A DNA stretch of 64,000 nt from Drechslerella dactyloides (GCA_020064725.1 JAGTWJ010000001.1:248001-312000), one strand, 5' to 3'; positions 1 through 13,002 are shown, numbered from the stretch's first letter. Numbers and translations are program-made. Notes: generated from the sequence alone by a model not told the origin.

Positions 1-163
1 ATATAGACATAGATGGAGGGAGGCAGTAGCCGTATATATTACTATTACAGCTCACATGATATGGAGTGCGAACCGCAAACGCCGACCTAGCATTGTACTG
101 AGAAGCCAAGGAATGCGCGTGATTCTAAAGCAGCTAGTATCCCACGCGGGGGTCCTGATTTTT

Positions 164-1172
164 TTACTCGTCTTTCATTTCCTCGTCCTCGGCGGACGCG
201 AGGATCAGTGTGCCCTCGCGTAGTTGCTTTTCCAGCCGCGCGACTTCGTCCAGCGATTTGGCGCTGCGGATCATGTCTTGTATCCGCTGCTTTTCGCTTT
301 GTGTGTATGTCGTCTTGAAGTTCTTGTCGCCGCGCGCGTCTGTCGACACATCGAAGTGGCGGGACTTGACGCCGAGAATCTGGTAGAGTCAACCGAAACG
401 TTAGAATCAATTTCTCCGCACGGGCCGTATTCTAGAAGGAAGCATAGCGGATGAGACGCACCTGTGCGGCTGCCGGTGTCGGGTCCTCTTCGGTCCCAAA
501 CAGCTTCTGCGCCGCCTTGCGCTCCGCATCCCGCACGCGCTCGTAATCCAGATACCGCACCGTCGGACACTTCCAGATGACGAACAGCCGATAGTTGTCC
601 TTGCGCGTGACGGGGTTCTCAAGCAGCACGAGGTGCACGAGCTTGGTGAGTCTACCCAGCGGGACGAGGTCCGCGAGCTCGCCGATATTATTATTCTGCA
701 GGGCGATGCATGAGACGTTGGGCACAGAGGAGGCGAGCGTAGGCTGGATGCTGGCGATGCGGTTCCGGGCGAGCAGGAGGGTTTTCAGGCGCGGGGAGAG
801 CGGGAAGTTGCCGAGTTGCTGGATGTCATTGTCGGTGAGGTCTATTGCGTCTTGATCCTAGAATATCAGCGAAGAGTACGGGAGGACTCGTGTTTAGCAG
901 GGTCGTATAAATATGGCAGGTAGTGCGAAGAGGATGGGCGGATGGTCGAGGGGCATGGTTTGGCGGCCGGGGTGTACCTTTGCGACTCCGAGATTCTCGA
1001 TGATAGGGATTTTGTGACCTGACGGACGAGGGATTAGTTAGCTATTAGCTATCAAAGGGCGCGATTACAAGGAGGGAAAAAGCGGAAAGATACCTCTGAG
1101 GTCCAGCTCCCGTTCTTTGAGGGGATTGAGGTACGACGGCGAGGCCGCCAGAAGCTCGACGGAGAGACGCAT
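164..1172 (-). CDS. LEA1: U2 snRNP protein A' (LEA1), 4 exons
   Basis: Leucine-rich-repeat protein of the U2 snRNP that, with U2B'', binds U2 snRNA stem-loop IV in the spliceosome. Exons read as 1172..1094, 1018..978, 857..462 and 379..164, giving 243 aa, close to the family size (about 240-255). The start fits the family N-terminus: an ELDLRG motif near residue 22, followed across the first intron by KIPIIENLG. LRR segments follow (DLTDNDIQQL, LALQNNNI-type, LLENPVTRKDNYR), then the LRR-cap (VRYLDYERV) and a C-terminal helix with KSLDEVARLEKQL. All junctions keep phase with GT..AG borders; exon 2 is only 41 nt. It is divergent from GUA1 across 476 bp. Splice sites are inferred by eye; identity is secure. 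Confidence 0.93.
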
Positions 1173-1648
1173 CGTGACACGCGACGACGACGGAGGGGAG
1201 GGCGAGCTTCCCCAACGAAAGTAGAAAGGAGCGGCGGGTGGTGCAAATGCACGAACGAAGGACAGGCGAACGATTGATCGCGAGAAGCTTCCGATGTCGG
1301 CGGAAGGCGTCGAGACGCGGAGGTTGGCTGTGTCGTGACTGGGTGTCGTCTGATGTTGGTGGTTGATGTTGGTGGAGCAAGCTTGGCCCGAGCTCTGCGC
1401 TTGTCTTGCTTGTTTCTGCCGCAGAACTTTGCCCAAAATTTTCTTTCTCTTCTGGGTCCCACCACCCCGCCGGCGGCCCCTCCCCCTCCATCCAGACAGC
1501 TAGACTTGAACAACATCACCGTCGCTCGCCCGCTACCGCCGTCTTTTACGCTACTTGGTCGTTCCTAGCGCCAATTCAATATACTTCGATCGCAGAGAGG
1601 TACTATATAGGAAGGTTCATATAGCCCAACCCGTCTACAAAAGCAACA
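1173..1648. promoter_or_regulatory. Divergent LEA1/GUA1 promoter region
   Basis: The 476-bp gap between the two divergent start codons must hold both promoters and 5' leaders. It is pyrimidine-rich on the GUA1 side (CT-rich around 1440-1500), as fungal leaders often are. A TATA-like ATATAG lies near 1603-1608, about 40 bp before the GUA1 start. I see no clear shared operator. The assignment rests on position. Confidence 0.5.
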
Positions 1649-3871
1649 ATGGTCGCAGTAGATGAATCAACGACAGTCGGGTCCGGCCCCGAAGCTGTAA
1701 GCTGTGCTCCACGCTTATATCGCGCACTTAGGGCTTCTGCTAACTGTGCACAGGTCTCGGCGCTTTTCGACACTGTTCTTGTATGTCCTCGCGTACCGAC
1801 CTGTTCGCCCTCAGACCCTCCACCTTTCGAGGTGAAATTTGGTTAACAATGGTGCTGGTGCTCTCGCACGGCAGATACTCGACTTTGGGTAGCTACATAC
1901 TCGTTCCTATTGAATTGTGTCCAGTGCTGGATGGTTTGGGCCATTACTGACCATTCTATCGTGCAACAGATCGCAATACAGCCACCTGATCACCAGGCGG
2001 CTTCGAGAGATCAATGTGTACGCTGAGATGCTGCCATGCACTCAGAAGATTGCGGACCTCACTTGGAAGCCCAAGGCAATCATCTTCTCCGGTGGTCCCT
2101 ACTCGGTATACGCTGAGGGAGCTCCTCATGCCGACCCGGCTGTCTTCGACCTTGGCGTAAGTTTCGATCGTCGGTTATGCAGACACTCGATATTTTTCAC
2201 GATAGGTATCTAAGAGTTCTCGATCACAGGTTCCGATTCTCGGGATTTGCTACGGTATGCAGGAAATCGCATGGCAGAGGGGTAAAAACGTCGCCGCCGG
2301 GGAGAAACGGGAGTACGGAAACTCGATGCTGCATGTCGAGCGACATTCCGACAAGGCCTCTCATGTAGACGCATTGTTCGATGGAGTTGACGTTGATACA
2401 AATGTCAGTATCCAGCCGATATATCTCATCTCACGACTACAAACGGAAACTAATGGAGCTGGTTGCAACAGGTCTGGATGTCGCACGGCGATAAGCTCTC
2501 CGCGGCACCGCCTGGCTTCATCACGATTGCGAGCAGCGCGAATGCCCCGTGGGCTGGTCTAGCACACGAAGAAATCCCGCTGTACGGCATTCAATTTCAC
2601 CCAGAGGTCACGCATACACCGTTCGGAAGCAAGATTCTGGAGAACTTTGCCGTGAAGATTGCGAAATGCCAACAGAATTGGACGATGGAGGAGTTTATCT
2701 CGAAGGAGATCAAGCGGATTCGAACAATTGTCGGCCCCGAAAGCCATGTTATCGGCGCTGTTTCTGGTGGAGTCGATTCTACAGTGGCAGCTAAGCTCAT
2801 GCATGAGGCTATTGGCAGCCGTTTCCATGCGATCCTGGTTGATAACGGCGTAATGCGCCTGAACGAATGCCAGCAAGTCCAGACGACGCTGAACGAGCAT
2901 TTGGGAGTCAATCTGACGCTGGTGGATGCGAGCGAGGAGTTCCTGACCAAGCTGAAAGGAGTTGAAGATCCGGAGAAGAAGAGAAAGATTATCGGAAACA
3001 CATTTATCGAAGTGTTCCAACGGGAAGCCGAGAAGCTGACCGCGACACACGGCCAAGAAATCGACTATCTTCTGCAGGGAACCTTGTACCCGGACGTTAT
3101 TGAAAGTATAAGTTTCAAGGGACCAAGCCAGACGATCAAAACGCATCACGTAAGGTGTATATCACGACCCTTAATATTGCTGGTACCTGGCTGACGAATA
3201 AACTTGAATTGGTGTATAGAATGTTGGTGGGCTTCTCGAGAACATGAGATTGAAACTCATCGAGCCGCTGCGGGAACTATTCAAGGATGAAGTGCGGAAA
3301 CTTGGCACCCTGCTCGGCATACCGGAGGAACTTGTCTGGCGCCACCCGTTCCCTGGGCCAGGTGGGTATTCGTTGTATATCGTATCATTGTATTTGAACG
3401 CACGCTAATGAATACGCAGGAATCGCGATCAGGATACTGGGCGAAGTAACCAAGGAGCAAGTCGAGATTGCGCGCAAGGCAGACCACATTTACATCGAGG
3501 AGATCAAGCGCGCTGGCATATATCGGGAGATATCGCAGGCGTTCGCGGCACTGATCCCGACCCGCGCTGTGGGTGTCATGGGCGACCAGCGGCGGTACGA
3601 ACAGATTATCGCGCTGCGAGCTGTGACGACGACGGACTACATGACGGCGGACTGGTATGATTTTGACGGCAAGTTCTTGAGGCACGTGAGCAATCGCATT
3701 GTGAACGAGGTGGACGGAGTGTGCAGAGTGCTGTATGATGGTATGTCAGCTGTGTCGCATGAGCGACACCGCCGTGGCGCCGAACATCCCTTTTTATGTC
3801 GGAGGACATCTGCTGACTCGGATCGAACTGTAGTTTCTCAGAAGCCTCCGGGTACCATCGAGTTTTTATAG
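1649..3871 (+). CDS. GUA1: GMP synthase (glutamine-hydrolysing), 9 exons
   Basis: Converts XMP to GMP using glutamine and ATP, the last step of de novo guanine nucleotide synthesis in the cytosol. Exons: 1649..1696, 1754..1780, 1875..1888, 1970..2156, 2230..2403, 2472..3149, 3220..3361, 3420..3740 and 3834..3871, about 542 aa (family 520-540). The N-terminal class I amidotransferase domain has the nucleophile in GICYGMQ (Cys99) and the FHPEV pair (His193, Glu195). The ATP-pyrophosphatase P-loop SGGVDS is at about 248-253. The C-terminal GMPS dimerisation domain ends in KPPGTIEF, as in relatives. All nine exons join in frame. Exon 3 is a 14-nt microexon, needed to build the conserved ILDFGSQYS. 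Identity is certain; small exons are inferred from frame and conservation. Confidence 0.95.
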
Positions 3872-4261
3872 ACGTCTCGTCGGGGCTTGGCAATATATGA
3901 TAGATAGATGTACAAATGCGACGGCGAGGCTAGGATAGAGTCCGTGACTGGGCATTGTAGATTAGTATTAGATTTGCGAGACGGCTACACTCGTTGTGAC
4001 GAATTGGCATTTCACGTCGTTCCAACATCGACCGATACATCTCTCCAAGCTGTAGATAGCGGGGTGTCGCAGTGCTGGTGCTGCTTCCCAGCTGCCTGTC
4101 TGGCACAAGCCCGTCCTCAAAGCTCGATTCCGAGGCATTTTCCTGTTCCAGCCCAGCCGAGCAGATTGTCGGCGGAGATATTAAACACCGACTCCTCCTT
4201 CCCCACGCATCTCCAAACGACACTGCACCCCTCCCAAGATTACGGCGGGGACGACTCAACC

Positions 4262-6299
4262 ATGCGGGCAACGACGGGAGACCCGGATGCCGGCTTGCGG
4301 CCGCTTGACCACTGTAATTGCCCCTCCCAGCGCCCCTCACGAGCTCACAAGCGCCTGCCATGGCGCTCCGGCTTTCTCGGTTGGATCCGTCCCGCGCTCG
4401 AGTTCAACTGCTGACGTCCTGCAGATAAACTACGGCTCCCGCGATGGCGATATACGCTGCGACAGAAGCTGCTCCCGCTGATACGGTGGGAGACGCCGTA
4501 CCTGGCCTCCATGCAGGTCAGTCCTTCCCGGAAAACCCGAGTGCACAAAAAGGCCCCGACGACTGGACTAAACTGTATCGCCGCTGGCAACTGTCTAGGG
4601 AGCGCTGCGTTCCGATGCACTGGATACGTACTTTGCGATCACCGCGAACCTGGGGACGCACACGTTCTTCATGATCTTCCTGCCGATATGCTTCTGGTTC
4701 GGGTACGCGGAGCTTGGTAGAGGGTATGCTCCGCCCATTCCCCTCAACGTCAATTACGTTATCGCGATGGCACAGATCCGTACTGACGCAGTTGTGGCCG
4801 TAGCTTGGTGCACGTCCTTGCTTCAGGTGTGTTCTTCAGCGGCTTCATGAAAGACTTCTTTTGGTAGTGCCCATTCTCTGCGCGTGCGACATGCACATGC
4901 CCGTCTACACGATTGTGGGGGTCTGATCCGTGCTGACGGCATCCGCAGTCTACCGCGACCTCTCTCACCGCCGTTGCATCGTATAACAATGGTATGCGCC
5001 TGCTCTACTATATTATATACAGGCCGTCCGTCTGATTGATCACGATGTAGTCTGGTTCGGCGGCCCTGGAATACGGCTTTCCGTCCACGCATAGCACCAA
5101 TGCCGTCTCCGTCGCCCTGTACTTCCTGCTCCTCCTGCGCGACAACCCTTCCCTCCCGGACAACCAGCGCATCTTCTACATTGTCCTCGCGGCGCTCTAC
5201 GCGACCTCCATCGTCGTCGGCCGCGTCTACTGCGGCATGCACGGGTTCCTCGACGTCATAATCGGCTCGTCTCTCGGCGTCATCCTCGCGCTCGCGGAAT
5301 GGGTGTACGGCCCCGCTTCCAACCAGTTGATATGGTACGGCAATTGGGTGCCGCCGGTGGTCGTGACGCTCGCCGTCCTCGCGTTCGTCCGCATCCATCC
5401 GGAACCCGCGGATCCGTGTCCGTGCTTTGACGACGGCGTCGCATTCGCGGGGGTCGTCGTCGGCATTGAGGTTGGGCATTGGCATTACTCCAGGTCTTCG
5501 TTCGGTTGGAACACGCCCGTCCCCGGGACGGTGCCGTACAGCTACGAGTATGTGGGCCCCGTCATGACGCTGGCGCGATTCGCGATGGGGATCGCGATTA
5601 TATTCGCATGGCGCGAGGTGGCCAAGTCGCTGCTGCTAAAGTATCTGCCGCCGCTGTTCCGGTTCATCGGGAGGATCGGACTTGCGCTGCCGCGGAAGCA
5701 CTTTATCGACGCGCGGGAGTACAAGTCTGTCCCATCGCATCTGCCGGACGAGACGATACCGCCAATCGGGCAGCTGCCCAAGATGATACGCAGGGGCAGG
5801 TCGGATTCCGTGGGCCCGCAGAGCGCAGCGGATGCGTACGAGACTCTGGCGTTTCGAGAGCGCAAGCGGCGCGAGAGTCTCGGGCGCGGGAATGGCGGGA
5901 GACCGTCGAGCATCTCGCCTGTGCGCGCGCCGCAGAACGGGTTCGCGGCCGACCATGTGAACGGCGGTGTCGCGAACGGCGGCGGCAGCGGGGACGGTGT
6001 CTTGCAGGAGGAGGGCGCGCAGACGGTGGAGGCATACGAGAAGCAGGAGCGGGAAATGCTCAGCCGGATCGAGAAGCCGCGAGTCCGGTATGACGTTGAG
6101 GTTGTAACGAAGCTGTTGGTCTACAGCGGTAAGCTACCCCCTTAGCCGAGTCTCCACGGTAATTATATTTTCGAGTCGTTAGATAGTGATGCTGATACCA
6201 ATCGATTTGGTAGGAATCGCATGGTGGGCGGTAGAGGGAGCGCCTATTCTGTTCGAGCTGGTAGGGCTGGGTTCCGGTTCACCAACAGCTGAGCAGTAG
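4262..6299 (+). CDS. LCB3: Dihydrosphingosine 1-phosphate phosphatase-like PAP2 protein (LCB3/YSR3 type), 7 exons
   Basis: ER membrane lipid phosphatase expected to dephosphorylate long-chain base phosphates in sphingolipid metabolism. Exons: 4262..4313, 4425..4516, 4599..4723, 4804..4863, 4949..4991, 5051..6128 and 6214..6299, 511 aa. The PAP2 signature is complete: K106-x6-R113-P, GFPSTH with His138, and R182-x5-H188-x3-D192. Several hydrophobic segments lie between residues about 70 and 290. The C-terminal half after about 340 is hydrophilic and low complexity, with a short hydrophobic end (AWWAVEGAPILFELVGL). The conserved LPRPLSPP stretch is split over two introns, which supports the exon calls. 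The start gives the family N-terminus DAGLRPLDHY. The substrate class is inferred from family resemblance. Confidence 0.88.
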
Positions 6300-6781
6300 T
6301 TGCGACTGCGACCGCCACTCGAGGGCTTGCATGGACCTGCTGGCGGGTTTTCGCCGCGCAGTACATATGTGTAATGATACATACTTCGCATATAGGGGTG
6401 GTAGTGGGGCCACGGCTGGAGAGGCCGTGGTGTAATGGCGGCGGTAGTAAGTGCTTGGTATATATTTCCTCGACGGCATCGCAGGCGTTTTGTGCGAGAC
6501 CAGGCATCTGTTTCGTTTTGTCCGTTACCTTTTATCGTTATGTTGCTACTTGGCAATGCTTGGGACTTTCAGTTAAGCTCGATTCAGTGTATTTGTACGA
6601 ACTCCATGAATTGAATTATAGTCGTGACAAGGTGAAGATATTAATATATTGTGAATTGGTCAAGTTGGTCTATATGGTAGATTCGAAACCGGCGATACAG
6701 CGCACCGCATTCTATAAATCTGCTCCAATAATCTATATACACATACACGAGGATACTCTACCCGTGATATGGCTGACACAC

Positions 6782-8603
6782 CTACGTCGCCGCCTGCAGC
6801 TTCTCCCCCTCTAGCAACCGCTCAATCGCCGCCTTGACCAACCCGCTCTCCGCAGCCGGCACATTGTCCACGCGCTTCTCAGCCTTCGGCAGATCCTTGA
6901 ACTCCACCGGCAGCACGTCCGCGAACTGGTACCCAAAGATATCCTTGAGCGCCAGGTCGACGGCATGGCTAAACTTGGCTGGGTGCGCGGTCGATAGACA
7001 TATTTGGTAGTTGAGCGAATTGCCGGATGACTCTGCGGACTCGATGTGTCGTAGCGCGGCGGTGACGCCCACAGCGGAGTGCGGGTCGAGGATGTAGCGG
7101 GCGGGTTCGACGCCCACATATATCGTGCGAATCGTTTCGACGGTCTAGTCCACACATCAGTCTGTTAGCGTCTATATCTATCTTTCCGCCGGTGTATACG
7201 GCTGGACCCAGAGAATAGTGAAGGATGTATGGGTAGAACGAGTACCCACCTGTTCGTCAGACACGCGCTCGCTCTCAAAGTCCTCCCGCGCGAGCTGCAG
7301 CATGGCGTCGGTAACCGAAAACCCACGCTGGGCCTTGAGCGACGCCATCATATTCTTCACATGCGCGCTAGCACCCGCCTGCCGTGCCGCCAGGTCGTCC
7401 GTCGCCGCCGTCTCCTTCTCGAAGGCGAGGTACCACAGCAGCCGCTCAAAGTTGCTCGACACGAGGATATCCATCGCGGGGCTCAGCGTCTCCTTGACGC
7501 CCGACGGATGCGCCTTGGCGCCGTCCGCTGCGATTCCACCTTCCGCCTCAGCGGGACTGGCGGTGTGTATCTCGTACCGTCCGGACCGCCAGAAGCGGTT
7601 GAGGATGTCGTTTTCGTTTGTCGACACGACGAGTTTGTCGATCGGGAGGCCCATGCGCTTGGCGAAGTAGCCGGCGAGGATGTCGCCAAAGTTGCCCGTG
7701 GGGACGACGAAGCGTGGGCGGAGGGTCGAGTCCAATTGGCATGATTTTCGGAGAGCAAAGTACGAGTGGAAGTAGTAGACGATCTGTGCGAGGATGCGAG
7801 CCCAGTTTATCGAGTTGACCGCGCCGAGTTTGTGCCGGGCGTTGAAGTCCGCGTCAGCGAAGAGTTCCTTCACGATGTCCTGACAGTTGTCAAAGGTCCC
7901 CACGGCGGCCAGGTTGTGCACGTTCGCATCCAGCACACTCGTCATCTGGGCCTCCTGGATCGGCGAAATCTTCCCCTTGGGATGCAGGATGAATACTGAA
8001 ATGTCCTTCTTCCCTCTCAACCCGTAAATCGCCGCGCTACCCGTATCCCCGCTCGTCGCACCGATCACTGTCAAAACCTCCCTCTCGCTGCCGCTCTTCC
8101 CACGGTTCCGCCGCTCGAGAAAATACTCGAACAAGTTCCCGACAAACTGCAGCGCGACATCCTTGAACGCAAACGTCGGCCCATGGAAGAGCTCGAGCAG
8201 ATACAGATTCTTCTCCGGCAACAGCGGCACGAGCGGCGTGACGGCCGGGTGCCGGAAAGTAGCGTAGGACCGGTGGATAAGCGTCTTGAGGTCCTCAGCG
8301 GGTATCTCGGATGGCGAGATGTACGCGGAGAAAATATTGAACGCGAGTTCCTGGAACGTGAGATCCGCCCAGGCGGTCTGCCAGTCGGCTGGAAGCGCGG
8401 GGATGGCCTCGGGGATGAAGAGGCCGCCGTCGGCCGCGAGGCCCTTGAGCACCGTATCCTCGAAGGAGAACTGCAGGGGGGGACGGCAAGGTACGTTAGC
8501 GTGGGTTGCACCGCATGGTCTATAGGAATGCACGATAGTGAGAGGCTGTACGTACGCCGGACGAGCCTCCGCGAGTGCTCAGGTACGATTGCGGGGAAGC
8601 CAT
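6782..8603 (-). CDS. THR4: Threonine synthase, 3 exons
   Basis: PLP enzyme that turns O-phosphohomoserine into threonine, the last step of threonine synthesis. Exons 8603..8556, 8470..7250 and 7144..6782, 543 aa (fungal homologues about 510-540). The short first exon gives the family start (SYLSTRG). PLP-binding Lys is in HGPTFAFKD (about residue 119). The phosphate-binding GATSGDTGSAA and the PTGNFGDI loop follow. The last exon carries the C-terminal ALKDIFGYQFADVLP segment. It converges with the LCB3-type gene, with 482 bp between stop codons. Phases agree at all junctions. Confidence 0.95.
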
Positions 8604-10045
8604 GTCGGCTCGTTTGTTCGTTCGCCTGTCCGCTGGTGGCGCGATGGAATGAAATGCGATGGATGCGATGCTGTGGCGGGGCGCGGGGCCGGTTTTTGCT
8701 ATGCGTGCCTGACACTAGAACTCACTCACTCAACCTGCTCGCATAAACTGCGGGGTCACGTCAGTCTCCAGCGGGGCGATCGGGTAGTATGATATCAGAC
8801 AGCTCGAGCTAGTTTGCAGTCCATGAAGAAAGAGAGGACTTACTCCGCGGGGTATTTATACGTTACCGGCCCTCGGTCAATGCGCACGGGAAGCGAATCA
8901 TGCAGACGATGCCACGGATCGAGTGGTGCGATGGGGGCGAGTTTGTCTGCGCCGAACCGGAGCTTTTCGCCAAAACCAGCGGCCCACAGGCCCTGCACAT
9001 ATGCATGACATCAGGCACATCTGCCCGGCTGGCCAATGCCGTCCGGTCGTCCAGCCTCGCTACCGCATGAATCAGGTCCGCTAATACGTATTCCTCGAGC
9101 TGGGAAGCTAGCTGGGAGCTGGGAGCTAAAGCACGGCGCTGCATGGCACGGCATGCAGGACACACAGACTAGCTCGCAGGCTGCTGATAGACACCTCTTC
9201 TTCTATTCGATTGGCTGTAATACAAAAAGTATCGGAAGAAGAGGAAAAGATAAAGATAAAGGATAAAGGAAAAGCACTAGTCCACACGAAGGGTATCAAG
9301 CCGAGACCAACGGCGTCGCTAACACAAGGAGAGAGAGAGAGACACCATATAGTACATGTACAAAAGGTGAAGAAGAGTCGAAGAAGAAAAAGCATGAGGG
9401 CTAATAAAACAGAAGCCGAAGAAGAGAAAGGAAACAATAGTGAACGTGTTCAGAGGTAGAGACCGTCAGGAATAAGAGAATCGAACAGAGAAGAGAACTG
9501 GCTACTCAAGTGCTGCTGCTTTCCAGGATGCAATTCGTGTCGGACCTGGGCTGTAGGATGAAGTAAGGAAAAGGGAAACAAAAAGGGTGGCGCTACAAAT
9601 ACACAATGCCTGTTTCCATCGACCCGCCAGTCGAGAGGGCATGAGAATAGGAAACAAAGAAAAGGAAAAAGGAAAGGGTGACAAAAGACGGAATCGCAAA
9701 GATAGTGGGTGAGATTGTTTGGATTTTTTTTCTTTTCGGGACGAAAGCTTTCAACTGGAAACAAGGGAACACAAAGATGGTAGTCATGATCCGTTACAAG
9801 CCGTGAGCTTTCTATAGAAGGAAGAAAGTAAAGAAGGCAGAGAAAAGGGGGAAGACGGCGACCGCTCGCTCTCGCGCGAGGACCGGGTGAGTGCGCGCGT
9901 GCGCGCTTTTGCTGGTCAGGTAGAGGTAGTTGGATGGGTGGGTTCGAACGTATATACATTATCGATTAGGTTTCGCAGCTGTAGTAATCTATCAATGCGC
10001 ATCTAGAACAGAAGTTAATGAAACCACTGAGCTTTTCGGTGACGG
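8604..10045. other. Intergenic, no gene seen
   Basis: About 1.4 kb between the THR4 start and the stop of the FUS1-like gene. The part next to THR4 is its promoter. From about 9200 to 9900 the plus strand is strongly purine-rich, which would be a pyrimidine-rich 3' region for the minus-strand gene. Open frames here are low complexity and look non-coding. Confidence 0.5.
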
Positions 10046-12078
10046 TTACCGTTTCGAACTCGGCTGGTCCAGATTGGCATCGGACCCCTTTCCGCCAATC
10101 CCTCGTTCGGGCGACGAGCTGCTCTTCTCGTTGACATCCTCGTCACCGAAACCCCCTTCGCTTTCCCGCTCGATTGTTGACGCCCAATGTTGCGGCAGGC
10201 ATACACATACGAGCTGCACAGAAGTTAGTAACCTTCATCTCTAAACGTAATAAAGGCAACATGTAAAAACTCACCGGGAACGCCTTCACATCTGCTCCTA
10301 ATGTGGGATCATTCTGCTCCGGGTCTGTCTGTGCGGACAGACCGCTGTCCCGTTGATTTCTCCGGCCGACGTAGTCTTCCGCCCGTCCACTGATGCGAAC
10401 GCCAGTAGCCCAGCCGTCGTCCCAGATACCTAAAACTCGCAACATGTCTCCTCTCTCTAGCTCAAACTCATCCTTTGCACGCGGGGCATACGCCCACAGC
10501 GTCGCCACATCATCACCGGGTTTAATACTGTCGCCCGAATAATAGTCCTGTAACATAAAAATTTAGTACATGTGCGTGACACGCTGGCCGATGGGTTTAT
10601 CCGCGCGCTCACCTTGAAAGCCGAGAGTTGTTCAGACTGCGAGCTTGGATTATACATCGGTGACGATACGCCCCGGTTCTCGGATAACGGCGAGTTGATC
10701 GTGTTGTCAAGCATCGAGGAGCTTGATAGCGAAACCGTCCGGGCGCCTCTCGGGGGCGGTTGCAATTTTTCGCCGTATGGAGCGGGTGACGACGAACTGT
10801 ATCGCCCGCGTACGTTTCGGTTGCCACGTGTTGAAGGCGTGCCGCCGCCGGTTTCACTGGAGGTATTGTTATTCTCCAGCGCAGACATCCTAGCTATTCT
10901 ATTGCTAGGGAGGGCTTCGTACCCGTCTCCGCGATCCGGGGGCTGATACACCATCTGGCCTTGTTCCAATGTCCTACGGTGGGGCGACGGCTGGTTGAAA
11001 ACCGACGAGTCCCTCTCCCGTCTTCTTCTGCGTACAAAGCAGAGGATCAAAAACGCCAATGCTACCAGTGCCGCAATTCCACCAATCGTGATTCCTGCGA
11101 TCGCTCCGCCGGATAGTCGATTGTTCGACACGGGTGCTGCTGTCGCACTCGCCGCGGGTTCGGTACTCGTGCCCGATGGCGTCGCCGTCACGGTGGTGGT
11201 GAACAAGGGCGGCAGGGAGGTCGTCGGCGGTAGTCGGACGCCATTGCATTCGCTGAGGTCGACATTGTAGCAACACGTATCCGTCGCATTCGGTGAACTC
11301 GAGCCGCAGTAGGAGCACAATCCGGGAAGGTTGTCGCTAGTTCAGAATGTTAGATGAAAACAGCATTCGTCGGATCTGAGAGTGTGGCTGCATACCTGTA
11401 ACCGCAGTTTTTGCTCTCGTTATCGATAGCAGGAATGCACTTGCCACTCAACGAGTCGGCCGGCAGGGCACAGATCGTGAAATCCGAGCGGATTTGGTCG
11501 GTCTTGTCGAGTCTTGTTGAATTGCAAATGGCAGGATCGGACACAATTATCTGTTCGCTTGTAGCGAATTGCGCCTATGTGAAATATTAGCCTGAGATCC
11601 AGGAAAAAGAGCGTTTAGGAAATCAACATACACAGCTGTCCGCACACAGCGCCGCAACCCCGCCGCCGTTCGACTTGCATTTCGAGGCCGAATCCTGCAC
11701 CATACGATTGCAGAGGACGCTGGTCGTAAACCTGGCGTATAGACTGGCCGTATTTGATAGGTTTAGGCTCTGGCAGCCGAGCAAGTCTTGGAATTTCGAC
11801 TGGGCATATTGATCCGTGATGTATGTCGCGAACTTCCTGTCGAAATCTTCTGTGTTCGAAACGAACGCCAGGAAAGGACTGCACACAGACACCGGTTAGC
11901 TTTGTACATGTACATCTGGGAAATGGCGTTGGACTTACAATAACCCGGAGCTATCCGTCGACACGAACGAGCCATTGAAGGCCGGACAAAGCCGCGAGGA
12001 GGAAAGAGGTATGCATGCAGCGGACGTCGATACAGCGCCGAGGAGGGCCGCGACGGCCACTCGGAGAACTGTGGGCAT
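10046..12078 (-). CDS. FUS1-like single-pass membrane protein with C-terminal SH3 domain, 6 exons
   Basis: Exons 12078..11939, 11878..11632, 11574..11396, 11336..10613, 10547..10275 and 10213..10046, 576 aa. Order of parts: signal peptide (1-20); Cys-rich extracellular region (about 21-222); Thr/Ser/Pro-rich stalk (about 223-260); one membrane segment (about 267-290) followed by RRRRRE; a Ser-rich cytoplasmic linker; an SH3 domain (about 444-525) with ALYDY-like LWAYAP, GDMLRVLGIWDDGWATG and a final KAFPLVCV strand split by the last intron; and a Ser-rich tail. This is the layout of yeast FUS1, with a larger ectodomain. In yeast that design serves cell fusion and polarity signalling; a like role here is inference. 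All six exons stay in phase. The ectodomain is not a family I can name. Confidence 0.85.
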
Positions 12079-13002
12079 GCCTACCCACAAGATCTATAGA
12101 ACTCAAACAAAAAAACAACTACACACAGTAGACACGCGTGCACTCAACGGCAGATTCGGAGAACGAAACGAAGCAATGGTCGTAGGGTCAGAAGCGATCG
12201 TGGTGAACGAAATTAAGAAAGAAAGAAAAACGAAGGCGGACGCAAAACGGGACTTTTTGCTGGTCGAACAAGGGCGAAACAGGTGTCGATAACGATCGTA
12301 AGAGAAGCAGGCGCGGAACAGTCGGATCCGTCGAATTCGGTGATTGGAAAGACGTCGGCGCGGAAGAAATGTGTCGTCAGAGTACGAGCGAAGGGACGAG
12401 ATCGAGAAGGATACGATGCATCGAAAACAAAGCGAAGACTGCAGGATGTAGAAGTAGAAGCAAATGAGCGAATGGCTTGCTGGTCCCGGGAAATATCGAT
12501 CGATCCTGGATTCGGGAGGCCGATGGAGAGGGCGACCGGGGCGGCGATTTTAGTTGGAGAGGTTTAGTGTCCGTCCGTCAGTCAGGCCGTCAGTCTGCGA
12601 AGCCGCGATGGACGCTGGTGGATCAAGTTGGTGAAGCTGGCGTGGGCGGCGACGAGTTGAGACATGCGGGCAGGTCGATGGCCGCGGGTGAGGAGCACGC
12701 CGGTGATCGAGATCGGTGGGCAGGCCGTCGAATCAAAGCGCCGCGGCTGACTAACACGGAGGATGCTAATTAAAAGAAATATTAAAGCCCGTCGACGGCC
12801 ACGAAGAAGAAGAACAAGAATAATAAAAGAGGGAAAGGGCACTCTCGACGGTGTGCGCAGGCTGGTGGTGGGAGGAGGGCGCTGACGGTGCAGCACGCGC
12901 AGGAGCGAGTATACGAGGAGCAATGAAAGGAGGCTTTCTTTTTTCAGGCGACTTGACCAGCCTCTCTGCTTTTCTCCTCTCGCGCGAAGCCTCTCTTGAG
13001 GC

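Noticed and set aside
1052..1519. Minus-strand frames upstream of the LEA1 start
   Set aside because: Family alignment places the LEA1 start at 1172; the upstream residues are promoter-derived.
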